A DNA stretch of 64,000 nt, taken from NCBI RefSeq assembly GCF_037126465.1, contig NW_026999348.1:496001-560000 (forward strand). The letters run 5' to 3'. Positions 44,241-54,842 of this stretch are shown one piece after another (positions within the stretch are counted from its first letter, which is position 1; every line of letters begins with the position of its first letter). The notes beneath the pieces were generated by a model that saw only the letters and a program-made list of their open reading frames with translations, made no database searches and was not told the DNA's origin. A program made the translations under genes and the position numbers. This DNA is from Ornithodoros turicata (Eukaryota > Arthropoda > Arachnida > Ixodida > Argasidae).

Positions 44241-45589
44241 GACACACTCCGCCAAATAATTAGAAGAACTAAAATCAAAGAGGTAATTGCACGGGCTGAC
44301 CCAAAGCAGATGCAATAATTATGAGGGCGCCCCGGATCTGCGGGAGGCTTTAAATTCAAATTCGAACGGCGGGCCGCGGGAGGGCGAGAGACGAGAGGGA
44401 ACAGAGAGAGCGTCAGGCGTCAGTTGGAACTTGGACGCGTCCTTGCAAGGTCGTTTTTTCTCTTCAGTTGCCGTGGCAGAGATCGGACATATCCTGCGCA
44501 CTATTTACGTGTTTTTAGTGCGTTTTCTAAGACAACGTGATGACAATGAGTCATGTGAAGCATGTTGGCGATATCTCGGAGAAGTTTCGACGCTAGGAAG
44601 GCACGGCGTCCGCAGAAGAACCGGATGATGAAACGCCAAACGGACTGCACAGAATGCTTGTTCCGATGTTAAGAGGTATAAGTGTTTACCGTGGTGCTTC
44701 GATTACTACTGATCATATGTTTTATTTCAGGAACTAAGGGAACCTGAGAAACATGGTTAAGACGATTATAAAGATTAGGATCGTTTGGTGAAGAAGAAAG
44801 GGTACATGTCGCGACCTACATGGACGGAGGTGTCATCTTCTCTGAGAAAACACGTGTGAGGTGGTCAACAAAACGCCATGCTCGCTGTTGTCCGTGAGTG
44901 CATCGTAAATTCAACACAAGCACATGCCTCGTCTAGACGCAGTGAGTGATTACCCGCGTGCGACTTAGTACGTGAGAGATGCATCGATTATTTCTTTATT
45001 CTTAGTGTATGCTCATAGTAGAATAAATAAGCAATATTTACTTGAACAGTACCTATGTGCTTTTCTACGCATTACTTTCAGCCATGCATCAGTGGTCCCA
45101 TCTGCTAAGTGGTCGGATCCGAGACCAGTTAGCAACGTCTGTTGTGAACTTCGTGACGTCGGCTAACAAGGCACAATGGCGTCTTGTAAATAACGCGCTA
45201 TAAATATGCGATACAAATATACTCACGCAGACGGGGTCGCACTTGGTCCTCTTCGGTGATGACACTTGCTTTACACTTGATAGTTAAACGACGCGCACCG
45301 CCACGCAATACTTCCGCTTTGATTTGTTATCTTCTTGTGATACCTGTAACCTTCCATGTGCAAGGATGGACACCGCTTCTGGGTTTGAAGAATTACGAGA
45401 TTCTACATGCTGCAACACAGACGGTGGTCAACAGAGCTCTGAGAACATGGGCCCGAGAGCTCACTCTAACGACTAGAAATGACCTACATAAACCTTTCAG
45501 CGTATGCTCTGGATGGACTACTTTCGGTTGACTGTACCCCGTGAGGTCGGCGTCCCCATAACCGCCGGCCGGCGTAACGGTGCATTCCA
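44241..45589. other. No firm gene
   Basis: A purine-rich stretch at 44360-44430 and a short frame near 44545-44680 ending at AGAG|GTATAAG look like a possible first exon, but the frame has an early stop. Nothing else is supported. Confidence 0.3.
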
Positions 45590-46580
45590 GAAGGGTGTTC
45601 TGAGTATGGCCGTCCCGATACGTGTCAAAAGAAGAAAGTCTTTGTGAGCAGGATATTTTCAAGAAGGATCAAGTAAGAAGGGAGAATCGAGTAAGGGTAG
45701 TTTCGATAAGCACCCGACACACACCAGTGGGCTTTTCCCACGCCCCTGTATCCGAGGGATGCCTCGAAGTTCCTTCTATTGCCACTACCATCCCGATCCT
45801 GCAATGATTCTCCGAGTGGCCGATTCTTCGAACCCCGTCGTCAGTTAGGTCCTGCAGACGGACAATGTGAAGGGGATCCAGTCCAGAGCTACAGTGCCCA
45901 CCGGAAGACTTTTGAGGACTACTGGTGCGGCTAACAAGTACTAGTCGTCTCTCCTCCATGGCAGCAATGATGGTCGCGTTCTCCAGGTGCCATCCGCTGC
46001 CCTATTTGCTCAGAGATGGATAGCTGAGGGTACAAGAATTATGCCCCCATCAGTCGATGCGCTGACAATACGGGTGAATGCGCTGCCCTGCCGCACCAGA
46101 TCTGGCCAGGGGGAGAAGTGGAAAGGGAATGCCGGCAGGTTGTTCCTCTGATGGGACCCTAGCGCACATTTGGCAGGCATTTGCCTTTTGAGGCATGATA
46201 ACATAGTAAAATATGTGGCCGGAATATTGAGGGAAAAAGGATGGAAGGTCGCCGTGGAGCCGAAGCACGGAGTACCAAAAGGCATCCTTTAGCCTGATAC
46301 AGTGACCTTGCGGGGAGATGAAGCCCTACCGTTGGATGCCCAGGTGGTGGGTACTGGGATCACCCCGGCCCCTAGCTCATCAACACAAGGCACTGAAATA
46401 CAACAGGGGGGAAGTTCTACGGCAGGTCGCCGATGGAGGTGGTTCCACGGTGATTGCGGTCACAGTGTCAAGTGTGACCATCACATTCAAGGATGTCTGG
46501 GTCAGAGAGGGCGCCTTACAACTACACAACATGGGAGTGTCTGAGAATGACCTACTGGTATTGACTGGGACCGTGCTTTA
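45590..46580 (+). pseudogene. R2-clade LINE copy A1, 3' end (C-terminal domain)
   Basis: In broken frames: WIAEGTRIMP (46017), a Cys-rich segment (46090-46190) with H-D-N-I-V-K-Y-V-A-G-I-L-R-E-K, the nuclease-region motif DAQVVGTGIT (46337) and a tail ending MGVSENDLLVLTG. This is the layout of the R2-type C-terminus: CCHC-like motif, then restriction-like endonuclease, then tail. Several stops are present. At about 46580 the sequence passes directly into the 5' region of another copy. Confidence 0.75.
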
Positions 46581-48130
46581 GCTAGACCGTGTTGCGGCGG
46601 TCTGTTACCCAGTCAATTGAGCGCTAGCGGCTCGTGCTAACGGTTCGGGGTTATACGATACTCACTGCTCCAAGCCCTGTGATCCGCAATACATAGCCTC
46701 TCACACGTGGTGAAATCCACCTTCTCGTGGTGCCACCGGCTACCCCTGGTACCGCTTCGGCGGGACAGGGAAATGACGGAGCTCTGTCCCACCACTCTCC
46801 CGTTATGCTTCGACTGCCAACCCCTTCGTGGCTGAAACCCGCTAGGCATGAATCCAGAAAATGAAGAAAGAGGAAGGAAGAAGAAGCCGAGTGGCATCCG
46901 CTATTAGTGGTAACCTGGGAGCATCTGGGAGAAGAAGACGAGGCCCAAACGATGATCCGGAACTCCTGTAATAAACAGTTCGCAAAAATGAAGGGCCTCA
47001 AGATTCATGCTGCCCTAAAGAAAAATGCACTACACCATCTTCTGTAAATCTGCACCATCTACACCATCTGTAAAACAGTAAGCTGAACTCCTCCTGAAGT
47101 CAGGAGGGTCCTCACGTCGGAGTAAGAAGCCATGCGTAAAGTATGTGTGTCCAATTCTCAGTCGAGAGACTGTCTTGTAAACGGTTTGATGGACTTGGCA
47201 TGAGTCTTCTCACATAGGGTTGTATCATGTGCAACTTATCATTTTGTGTGGTCGAAACTTCCTGCCACTTATGACTGAACGCCCTCCTCAGCACTCCTCA
47301 CTCAGCTGCACACCTCAGCAGGAGTGCAGCACTGCCCTACTTCGATCGGCTCCAGGTATCGCCGTCTTTCTGGCCTCCGGCCTCAGAAGAAGGGTTTCTA
47401 CGTGCAGCGGGAACGACACCTAGCTACCTCTACTGGGCTGCGAAAGCCTGACCTCATTTGCTATGGACAGGATGCCATCCACGTCATTGACGTCCACTTC
47501 GGGGCGCGGCCGCTCTCTTAATACTCTTCACTGGGAGAAGTCTGCAATATACAACACCCCCGAGATTGCTGGACTGCTTAGGGCCTCCTCGGCATCCTCT
47601 TCACCGGTGCTGAACTGCCCCGTCTCCTTCATGTCCGCCACGGTGTCCTTCCTGGGGCTATGGTCATCGGAGTCTGCTGCATCCTTGCTGTCCCTGGGTC
47701 TAACCAAAGGACAGCTGAAGATTGTCAATCTCAAGGCCCTGGAGGGGACCGTGCGGGCGTGGCGTGCCTTCAAAAGCGCTACCACCCGCCGCATTGAAGA
47801 ACTGTCCTCTACTACCTGAAGATTCAAGGCGTTGAAGGTCTATGTACGCGCTCCTCTTGAAGTTTTACGTACGCGCGATTCGATACTACTGCTGTGTACA
47901 CAGTGCAGGTTGCTCTGTTTGGGCTCTTGCCCGTAGTCATTTAGTTGCGACTCCGCCCTTTCAGGTTTGAATGCTTTGTCAATAAAAGTTCAGAACAGCT
48001 GAATGCACAAAGGACGACCAAGTATCATTCCCTCTACATGTTTGTTAATACAACCCATAGAAAAACGAGTCATAGGCGGCAGTAAGCATAATCTTACTGC
48101 CGCCTCCTTATCTCCTGCCGGGGTTCTTAC
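46581..48130 (+). pseudogene. R2-clade LINE copy A2, 5' UTR joined to C-terminus
   Basis: 46585-46830 (GACCGTGTTGCGGCGGTCTG...) matches 57935-58120 and is taken as the family's 5' leader. The body is deleted. 47230-47820 gives the C-terminal region with R-K-P-D-L-I-C-Y and a second acid in V-I-D-V (the K/R-P-D...D motif of restriction-like endonucleases). The tail SLLSLGLTKGQLKIVNLKAL follows and ends in TGA 47817-47819. The 3' tail 47980-48125 contains the AAAGGACGACCAAGTATCAT ... GGCGGCAGTAAG sequence that recurs as the satellite monomer at 61-63 kb. Confidence 0.75.
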
Positions 48131-48299
48131 CAGCCGCCGGCTCTAAAGCGAAACGCACCGCGTCGAAAATATTGTCGCCACCGGCGTGCCAGCTCGGAAG
48201 ATCTCTCATTGGCTGCGCATTATATGTATAAATATTTGGATGCTCATTGGTCTAAAAAACTGGCGTCAGTTTCCTTCGCGCTGATTGGGCGAGAGTCAT

Positions 48300-48549
48300 T
48301 TGACTGAGGAGCGAGCATCCGAACGCGCGAACCGTTCAACGGAAGCAGTCGAACGGAGGAGAAAGAAGAACGACAGAGGAGACATCGCGTCTGTCTGGCC
48401 ATGCGTGTTCTCTTGGACTGCAACCGTTGTGCACGCAGACACTACGGGGTAGTTTGAGGGCTTTGAATGCTTTGGATTTAGATTGTGGCGAACTGCTAAT
48501 GTGAGAACGGAATGGCACATCCACCATCATCACCAGCGGGAAGACGAAC
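48300..48549 (+). promoter_or_regulatory. Possible promoter and 5' UTR of a small gene
   Basis: A non-repetitive, CpG-containing stretch ahead of the candidate start at 48550. A short upstream ORF begins at 48512. No TATA box is obvious. Confidence 0.25.
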
Positions 48550-49029
48550 ATGACATGGAATCCGCCTGCACCTCCAAAGGACGCAGAAATCGTCAGAGAG
48601 GAAGTCTGCACTCTTTCCGACGTACTGCAGGTGAACGGTAAGACAAGTTTGATTACTTTTTTTGTGACTGAAGGAAGTAATGCAGGTTTATCACGTTAAG
48701 TGTATTACGTACAGCATTTACGAGTCACTCGGTACGTTAGCGGCGTTTCATTGTGCAGTGCATTGCCGTAACTTGTACGTTTCTGATATGCCGTTAATCA
48801 AAATATGTGTGGTTATGCTAGTTGCCCCTCATGCGCGTCTCAGCCGTTCATTCACTGTGATCTACGAACATTCGTGACAAATGCCTTGGTGTTCAAATAT
48901 GAAATCAAGATAGATTGCCTATCATAGCAGTGATTTTCGTGCAGAGTTACTCATCATCAATATATTTTTCGTTTTGTTTTAGTTCTCCCGCAGCCATCGG
49001 CAACAACGACGCACATAGCTCAGCATTGA
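48550..49029 (+). CDS. Candidate small two-exon gene (48550-48637, 48983-49029)
   Basis: The first exon starts MTWNPPAPPKDAEIVREEV and ends at AACG|GTAAGA. The second follows TTTGTTTTAG, continues in phase for 15 codons and ends at TGA 49027. A canonical AATAAA is at 49137-49142. The product would be 44 residues, Pro-rich then Thr-rich, and matches no family I know. An alternative donor (CTGCAG|GTGAAC) gives a different short end. It may be a noncoding or leader transcript. Confidence 0.35.
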
Positions 49030-49142
49030 CTTTTGAACGGCCCTTGGATGTCGAAGTACCTAAAGCTCCAGTGAAGCCTGTTACAAGACGTAAAAAGATA
49101 TGTACTGTAGCTTTTTCGAGGCAGTTCTCGAGGACAAATAAA

Positions 49143-49574
49143 GTTGATTTGTCATACACCATTGCTTTTTGATTGTCTGCTTCGGGACGGCATGATCGTT
49201 GCTCTACAGCAAGACAACAAGCGCCGAAGACAAACGGACGAGTCTGGGGGGGTAGGGGGGACGAGAGGAGAGACGAAAAACCCGAGGAGAGAAGGGGAAG
49301 GAGGTTGGGAAAGGAGGTCGGTCTGCGCATGCGCACTGGGCCCCAGCTTTTTTCCCGCGCTGCAGCTCGGGGACGCTGTGAGTGGCTCCTCGAGATCACG
49401 TGGTTTGGGCGCCCGCCATTTTCCCTGGACCATTGCGTAAACGGCAGCTTCCGGCGGATGTTCTTACGGCCTGTCTATCGGCCTGCAACCCCCCCCCCCT
49501 TCACGTGGTAGGACCCGGAAAACGTTGCTTACAACGGCTACCAGGGGCTATGCTCTTTTGCGGCGGCGCTGCCA
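49143..49574. other. GC-rich spacer before an R2-like copy
   Basis: Contains purine runs, CACGTG, GCGCATGCGCA-like words (49326) and a C9 tract (49491). No gene is supported. Confidence 0.35.
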
Positions 49575-50264
49575 GTGGCGTCCGCGCGCTGTGGGTGGCG
49601 CGTTCACCTAACCTCAGTTTCTGTCCACTCTCCCGGTGCAGATGTGGGCCCACCCACCAAGGCTAACATGCCGCCCCTCGGATCAGCTCCTGGGCCCGAC
49701 AACTTCACGCCCCGAAATCTACGTTCTGTGCGCTCTGTTGTGCTTCGCCTTCTCCTCAAACTGATTATACTCCGGAAGAAAGTTCCTACGCCTCTCCGGA
49801 ACGCCCGAACCGTGTTCGTCCCTAAAAAGCCAGGCTCTACCAACCCTACGGACTTTCGCCCTGTTGCCATTTTTTCTGTCGTGCTTCGCCTGTTTCATCG
49901 CATTATGGCAAGACGTCTGTCAGCATTCATGAAATTGAATTATAGGCAACGGGCTTTTCTGCCTGTGGATGGCTGTGCGGAGAATATTGTACTACTGAAC
50001 ACCGCCATTGCCGAAGCCAGGAAGAATCGAAGGTCCCTGTTCCTGACAGTGGTTGACTTAGCCAAGGTATTTGACAGAGTGTCCAGAGAAGCCATCTTTG
50101 AGGGAGCGCGACTAGCTGGGCTGCACCCTGACTTCTTGAATTACAGTTGATTACACGATGGACTTATACGGTGACGCGCCCACCCTTATTCGTATCGGCA
50201 AAGAAGAATGACTCGTCCAGCCGACCTCAGGAGTCCGCCAGGGCGACCCATTGTCGCCCATACT
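49575..50264 (+). pseudogene. R2-clade LINE copy B, first half of reverse transcriptase
   Basis: The 191-codon frame shows R2-type RT motifs: GSAPGPDNF, R-T-V-F-V-P-K-K-P, DFRPVAI, F-L-P-V-D-G-C-A-E-N and VVDLAKVFDRVS. After a frameshift comes G-V-R-Q-G-D-P-L-S-P-I at about 50229-50261. The copy is interrupted right there by the minus-strand LINE and resumes at 54843. The 5' end (N-terminal zinc finger and Myb) is missing. Confidence 0.85.
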
Positions 50265-50269
50265 TTTTT

Positions 50270-50300
<31 letters not shown>

Positions 50301-50302
50301 TT
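50265..50302. repeat. (TTTA)n tail of the LINE
   Basis: TTTTTTTTATTTATTTATTT... is the complement of the 3' tail of the minus-strand LINE. Confidence 0.9.
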
Positions 50303-50708
50303 TCCGTTTCCATCAAGAGATGGCGGTGGTCCCAGACAAAAAGCTGCCATGATGCAGCTTGAAAACGCCTGGGGACCGCGACGTCAATAGCAGTGCTAAC
50401 ACATACCAAACAAAGGAAAATAACTGACATTCACATACGCGACACTTCAGCAACAACCAAATAAGCACATCTGGCATGGTTACGTGCATCAATAAATTAA
50501 TTGGTAAACACTCTTACAAAAAGCACCACAATAGCACAGACAGTAACAGCTTTGCTGTAATTACACACACTCATGTCTCTCCCATCATCAATAACGGTTT
50601 GAACTCGCAACAAAAACACAGCTACTTGATGATCGATCAGAAAAAACGGAAGAACGCAGGAAATGCCCTCGTAATAATCCAAAAGCGAAAAGGAGTAATA
50701 AAAAAATT

Positions 50709-52675
50709 CTAATGTGATTGAAGGATATTTAGGTAGTGCGCACGGATAGCTTTTTTCGATACCTTTTTGTAGTCAGGATGTTCGAACAGGTAACAGTATT
50801 TGTTTAATAACGTTGGTAACTGATAGCGTATCATTTGTGTTCCGTATGTGGTTCGGCATCGCGGAGTCAGCCAAACTTCCCTAGCCCGTGTACGAGCAAC
50901 CGTGTCATTCTTTGTTAAGTGTGACAAAGTGTACATTTCGTGAATAACCTCACGACCAAATTTTAACATTACTAAGACTCTGTATTCATATAAATGTGAC
51001 TGAAATTATGCCCAATTTAAGGAAAATTGGCTTGGTATGTGCAATGAAGTGTTCATTACAAATAGCACGAGCTGCTCGTTTTTGGATTAATGTCAGTTTA
51101 TTGAAGTTCGCCTTTGTGGTCGTTCCCCAAATCAAGTGTCCGTAACAAAGGAGAGAAGAGAAGAGCGCGTTATAAAGGCGTAGCTTAACTTGCGTAGGTA
51201 GTATTGCCTTGCACTTCACAAAGTACCAGACACCTGCGACAGTTTACTAGATAATTTATCGACGTGTAAGTCCCAGCTCAAGTCATAGGAAAAAAAGACA
51301 CCGAGTATCTTGACATTATTCACTAGCTCTATTTCATCACCAGATATAGTCAAAGGAATATTTGTTATGACACGTTTGTTCTTTGGTCTGAACAAAACGC
51401 CCTTTGTCTTTGTTGTATTAATCTGTAGGCAGTTATTGCGTGACCACTCATCTAGTGTCTTGAGTGTCATATTTGCAGTGCGGGATATTTCATCTGCATC
51501 AATGCCAGAAAAGAAAAGACTGGCGTCATCTGCGTAAATTACAAAATGTGCACGAGGGCAAATGTTTACAATATCGTTAATGTAAATATTAAATAACAAT
51601 GGCCCCAATATACTGCCCTGAGGCACGCCGGAAGTGATCTCAAGAACGGAAGATAAGTGGCCATTAATTTCAACCGACTGTCTTCGGCTGCCAAGATACG
51701 ACTCTATTAGAGTGAGTGGGATACCACGTACACCATAAGAGTGCAATTTTTTTAACAATACACTGTGATTTAAAGAATCGAAAGCTTTTTTCAAATCTAC
51801 ATATACGCCTAACGTTAACCGCTTATTTTCAAAGTCAGTTAAAATAATTTCTTTTTGCCTTAGTAAGGCGAGCTCTGTGGATCGAGCTTTGCGAAAGCCA
51901 TACTGTGAATCAACTATAACCGAATGTTTTATGAAGAAGGAATCCAACTGAATAAATATCAGCTTTTCCACTAGTTTGGAGAAAACTGGTAAAAACGATA
52001 TAGGCCGATAATTTGCTAATAGCTGCCTTTCTCCACCCTTGTGAATGGCTATCACCTTCGCTATTTGCATCCTTTGTGGAAAGACAGCACTCGAGAAGCA
52101 TTTATTAACGATATCCGCCAGCACAGCGCGACTATATCGCCAACGTATTTAACTGGTCTTATCTGAATGCCAAAAATGTCACAACTCTTACTATTGCGTA
52201 ATTGAGACAGTGCAGATAAGACATCGGTTGCATTTACTGGGCAGAGAAAAAAAGAATCTTTCACTCGTTCAACTGTCCGTGAGCAGAGAGCCTGTCTCGC
52301 CGTTCTACTAGATACAGCGTTCACGAAATAATCATTGAAATGATCTGCTAGGGCTGAACCAGACACATTCTTCCCGTTAATACAAAGGTCTGTTATCTGT
52401 GGTGTGTTCTTTTTACGGTGCAGCACCATGTCTATCCTCTTCCACAGGGTATGACTGTTGCTAAGGCAAGAAGTGTCAAACATGTTGCTATAGTAAGTTT
52501 GCCTGGCCCGCCGCAGCTCGAGATTTAACCTGTTACGGTATCTCTTGAAGTCACGCAGCTTCTCAGGATCACGCGTTTTCAAGAATTTTTTGTACATGCG
52601 ACCTTTCTTTCGTATCATCTGAAGGTGTGAACTAGTGACCCATGGTTTCCGTATGTGTCTAGATGCTTTGAGCAC
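50709..52675 (-). pseudogene. LINE ORF2, reverse transcriptase part
   Basis: Frames 52675-52061, 52124-51216 and 51219-50709 follow one another with small shifts. The RT motifs are LLANYRPISFLPVFSKLVEK, SQYGFRKARSTELALL, VDLKKAFDSLNHSVLLKKL, SGVPQGSILGPLLFNIYIND and the catalytic Y-A-D-D in VIYADDASLF. The end contains the C-terminal basic KRAARAICN segment. Frameshifts near 52100 and 51217 disable it. Confidence 0.92.
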
Positions 52676-52832
52676 CTTGTAAACGAAATGCCGCTTATAA
52701 ATAAAATAAACGTGTCTAGAAACATATTATATGCATCTTCAGGATCATCTTCAGCATAAACAAAGTTCCAAATGACTTTAGAAATTTCTTCGCGGAAACT
52801 GTTCAGCGCGTGATCACTAACACATTGGTACG

Positions 52833-53564
52833 TCAATATCTCATTAGTGAAACAATGGGGTGGTCATTTTCCGCAAGTAGAAATACAGGCAAGTGATCGC
52901 TGTAGTCAGCTACTAGAGTATCAGCACGATAAATGGACTGAGGTTCATTCGTAATAAACAAATCTATTAGCGCTATAGAATCAGTGGTAATACGAGTCGG
53001 ATTCTGAATAACATTTTGAAACCCTAAAGAATTAATCAAATTCTGAAACATTAAACTAACTCCACTACTTTCTAGCAAATTGATATTAAAATCGCCTCCC
53101 AAATATAATCTATAACCATTCTCGGTACAAAATTGAAAAAGTCGTTCAAGATAGCTCACGAAGTGATTAATATTTCCACTGGGTGGCCGGTAAATCACAG
53201 CGTAAACACACAAGTTTGACTGTACACATAACACTTCATAATCATTCAGACATACAGTGAGCGAAGCAACTTTTTCGCACTTCATAGACGTTTTTGTGAG
53301 TATCGCAACTCCACCGCCTCTTCTATCGCGTCGACACAGACAAAAATTACTATAATTTGGCAGTACAAACATGTCATCATCACGCTGTAGCCATGTTTCG
53401 GAAAACATGATTACATCAAAAGATATTCTGGTACAAGTAAGTAGGGTAAAGATATCATCTTCCTTGTTTCGAACAGATCTTACATTGTGGTGAAGGATCG
53501 ATAACAAGTTATTTGTTTGCGCATCGTGTACAATCTTCAAAAGTTCGCTAGGGGCAACAGGCAT
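52833..53564 (-). pseudogene. LINE ORF2, apurinic-like endonuclease
   Basis: 243 codons with endonuclease motifs HHNVRSVRNK, SETWL, RRDRRGGGVAIL, YRPPSGN, GGDFNINLL and YSDHLPVFL. The catalytic Glu, Asp, Asn and His are all visible. A stop at 52831-52833 cuts it from the RT part. Confidence 0.92.
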
Positions 53565-53603
53565 TTTTATCTACATAAAAATACTATCTACGCACAGGAA
53601 ATC

Positions 53604-54401
53604 TTAGCTTATCACAGAAAGGTCGTCATAACCAGCGATCTGATGGACCGGTGTACCCTCTGATTTACGCGCGAACAGCCTTCCATTTTTTGCCCATACA
53701 TACTTCCAACCAAATTCGCGTTTACGTGCAATGGCAGCGCCAAGTATTCGTTTAAGTGCAGGGCAAAGGTGTTCATTGATAAAAACTGGAGCCGTAGGAG
53801 TAATACACAGATCAGCAGTAGTCATACGCTTTTTCTTAGCTTTATCTAGAATTGCATCTCTTTTGGAGCGATGCACAAATTGCACTATTATATTTGCCAT
53901 GTCTCTGCCACCAGCAGCAGGAACTCTGTGACATATTTCGATATCATTAGTGCTCAAGCTCTCCCCCACTATTTCGCTGACCTTCGTGACAATATCGGCC
54001 ACATTTTCATTTGTTTGAATAGGTACCCCCTTGATTTCGAGGTTGCGGTTCCTACTGTACTGCTCAAGCTGCACTATCCTTAATTCATTTTCCCTTAGTT
54101 GTTTCTTTAGGGTGTTGCATTCTTGTGTTACGCTCTCGTTCATTCTCTTTAACACTGCATTTTCCTTTGACATTATTTCCACTGTTTCTTTAAATTCTTC
54201 AAAGGACTTATTCATGAATGTCAAGCTAGCATTTATTTCCCTGACCTCTTTTCTGAAATCTCTTTCAATACCGTCACGGAGTTCCTTCAGCTCATTTCGC
54301 AGGTCTTGTTTGAATTCCGAGAGCAGTTTAGCAACCTCTTTGGTTACAGACATGGTATCACACAAGTTTGTTGGCAGTGTTGGCAGCAAAGACAACAGCA
54401 A
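53604..54401 (-). CDS. LINE ORF1 protein
   Basis: 265 codons with a long coiled coil (residues 15-95, LKKQLRENELRIVQLEQYSR). An RRM-like middle domain follows (NLEIKGVPIQTNE, DIEICHRVP, NIIVQFVHRSKRDAIL), then a C-terminal domain (INEHLCPALKRILGAA). This is the L1-ORF1-like architecture of nucleic-acid-binding chaperones carried by several LINE clades. The frame is intact. Start chosen: ATG at 54401, although the Met near residue 17 (54353) lies closer to the usual ORF1 start. Confidence 0.85.
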   Translation of the reverse strand: MLLSLLPTLPTNLCDTMSVTKEVAKLLSEFKQDLRNELKELRDGIERDFRKEVREINASLTFMNKSFEEFKETVEIMSKENAVLKRMNESVTQECNTLKKQLRENELRIVQLEQYSRNRNLEIKGVPIQTNENVADIVTKVSEIVGESLSTNDIEICHRVPAAGGRDMANIIVQFVHRSKRDAILDKAKKKRMTTADLCITPTAPVFINEHLCPALKRILGAAIARKREFGWKYVWAKNGRLFARKSEGTPVHQIAGYDDLSVIS

Positions 54402-54420
54402 AAAAAGCTTGCGCTACCAA

Positions 54421-54842
54421 CCTGCAATGGTTCACAGAAGAATTAGCCGTGAAGCGTGCGAGAGGCTGCCAGCACTGCCAAAAGACGACGATTGTGCCCG
54501 TGCAGCTTCTTAAGTAGACGACTCGACGTGGTGGCGTGTTGGTGCAATCGCTGGGCGCTCAGATAGGTGCAGGATCGTAGATAGCTTTATCTTCCGTTGT
54601 CTGCAATGGTTCACAGAAGAATTAGCCGTGAAGCGTGCGAGAGGCTGCCAGCACTGCCAAAAGACGACGATTGTGCCCGTGCAGCTTCTTAAGTAGACGA
54701 CTCGACGTGGTGGCGTGTTGGTGCAATCGCTGGGCGCTCAGATAGGTGCAGGATCGTAGATAGCTTTATCTCCGTTGTCTGCAATGGTTCACAGAAGAAT
54801 TAGCCGTGAAGCGTGCGAGAGGCTGCCAGCACTGCCAAAAGA
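54421..54842 (-). repeat. Tandem 179 bp monomers at the LINE 5' end
   Basis: CTGCAATGGTTCACAGAAGA recurs at 54421, 54600 and 54779. The first two monomers are complete and almost identical, and the third is cut at about 54842. The repeat ends where the R2-like sequence resumes, so the monomers are the 5' UTR of the LINE, a layout like the monomeric promoters of some L1 families. Confidence 0.85.

Larger units (their letters stand above)
50265..54842 (-). mobile_element. Full-length-like LINE inserted in R2-like copy B
   Basis: On the minus strand: tandem 5' monomers (54422-54842), ORF1 (54401-53604), ORF2 with AP endonuclease and RT in broken frames (53564-50709), a 3' UTR and an (AAAT)n tail whose complement is seen at 50265-50302. 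A short tandem-repeat tail and this ORF layout point to the CR1/L2/jockey superfamily. It splits the host RT frame cleanly. Confidence 0.88.

Noticed and set aside
49575..50150. Host gene encoding a reverse-transcriptase-like protein
   Set aside because: The frame is a fragment of an R2-clade RT whose other half lies beyond the nested LINE; no splice sites bound it.
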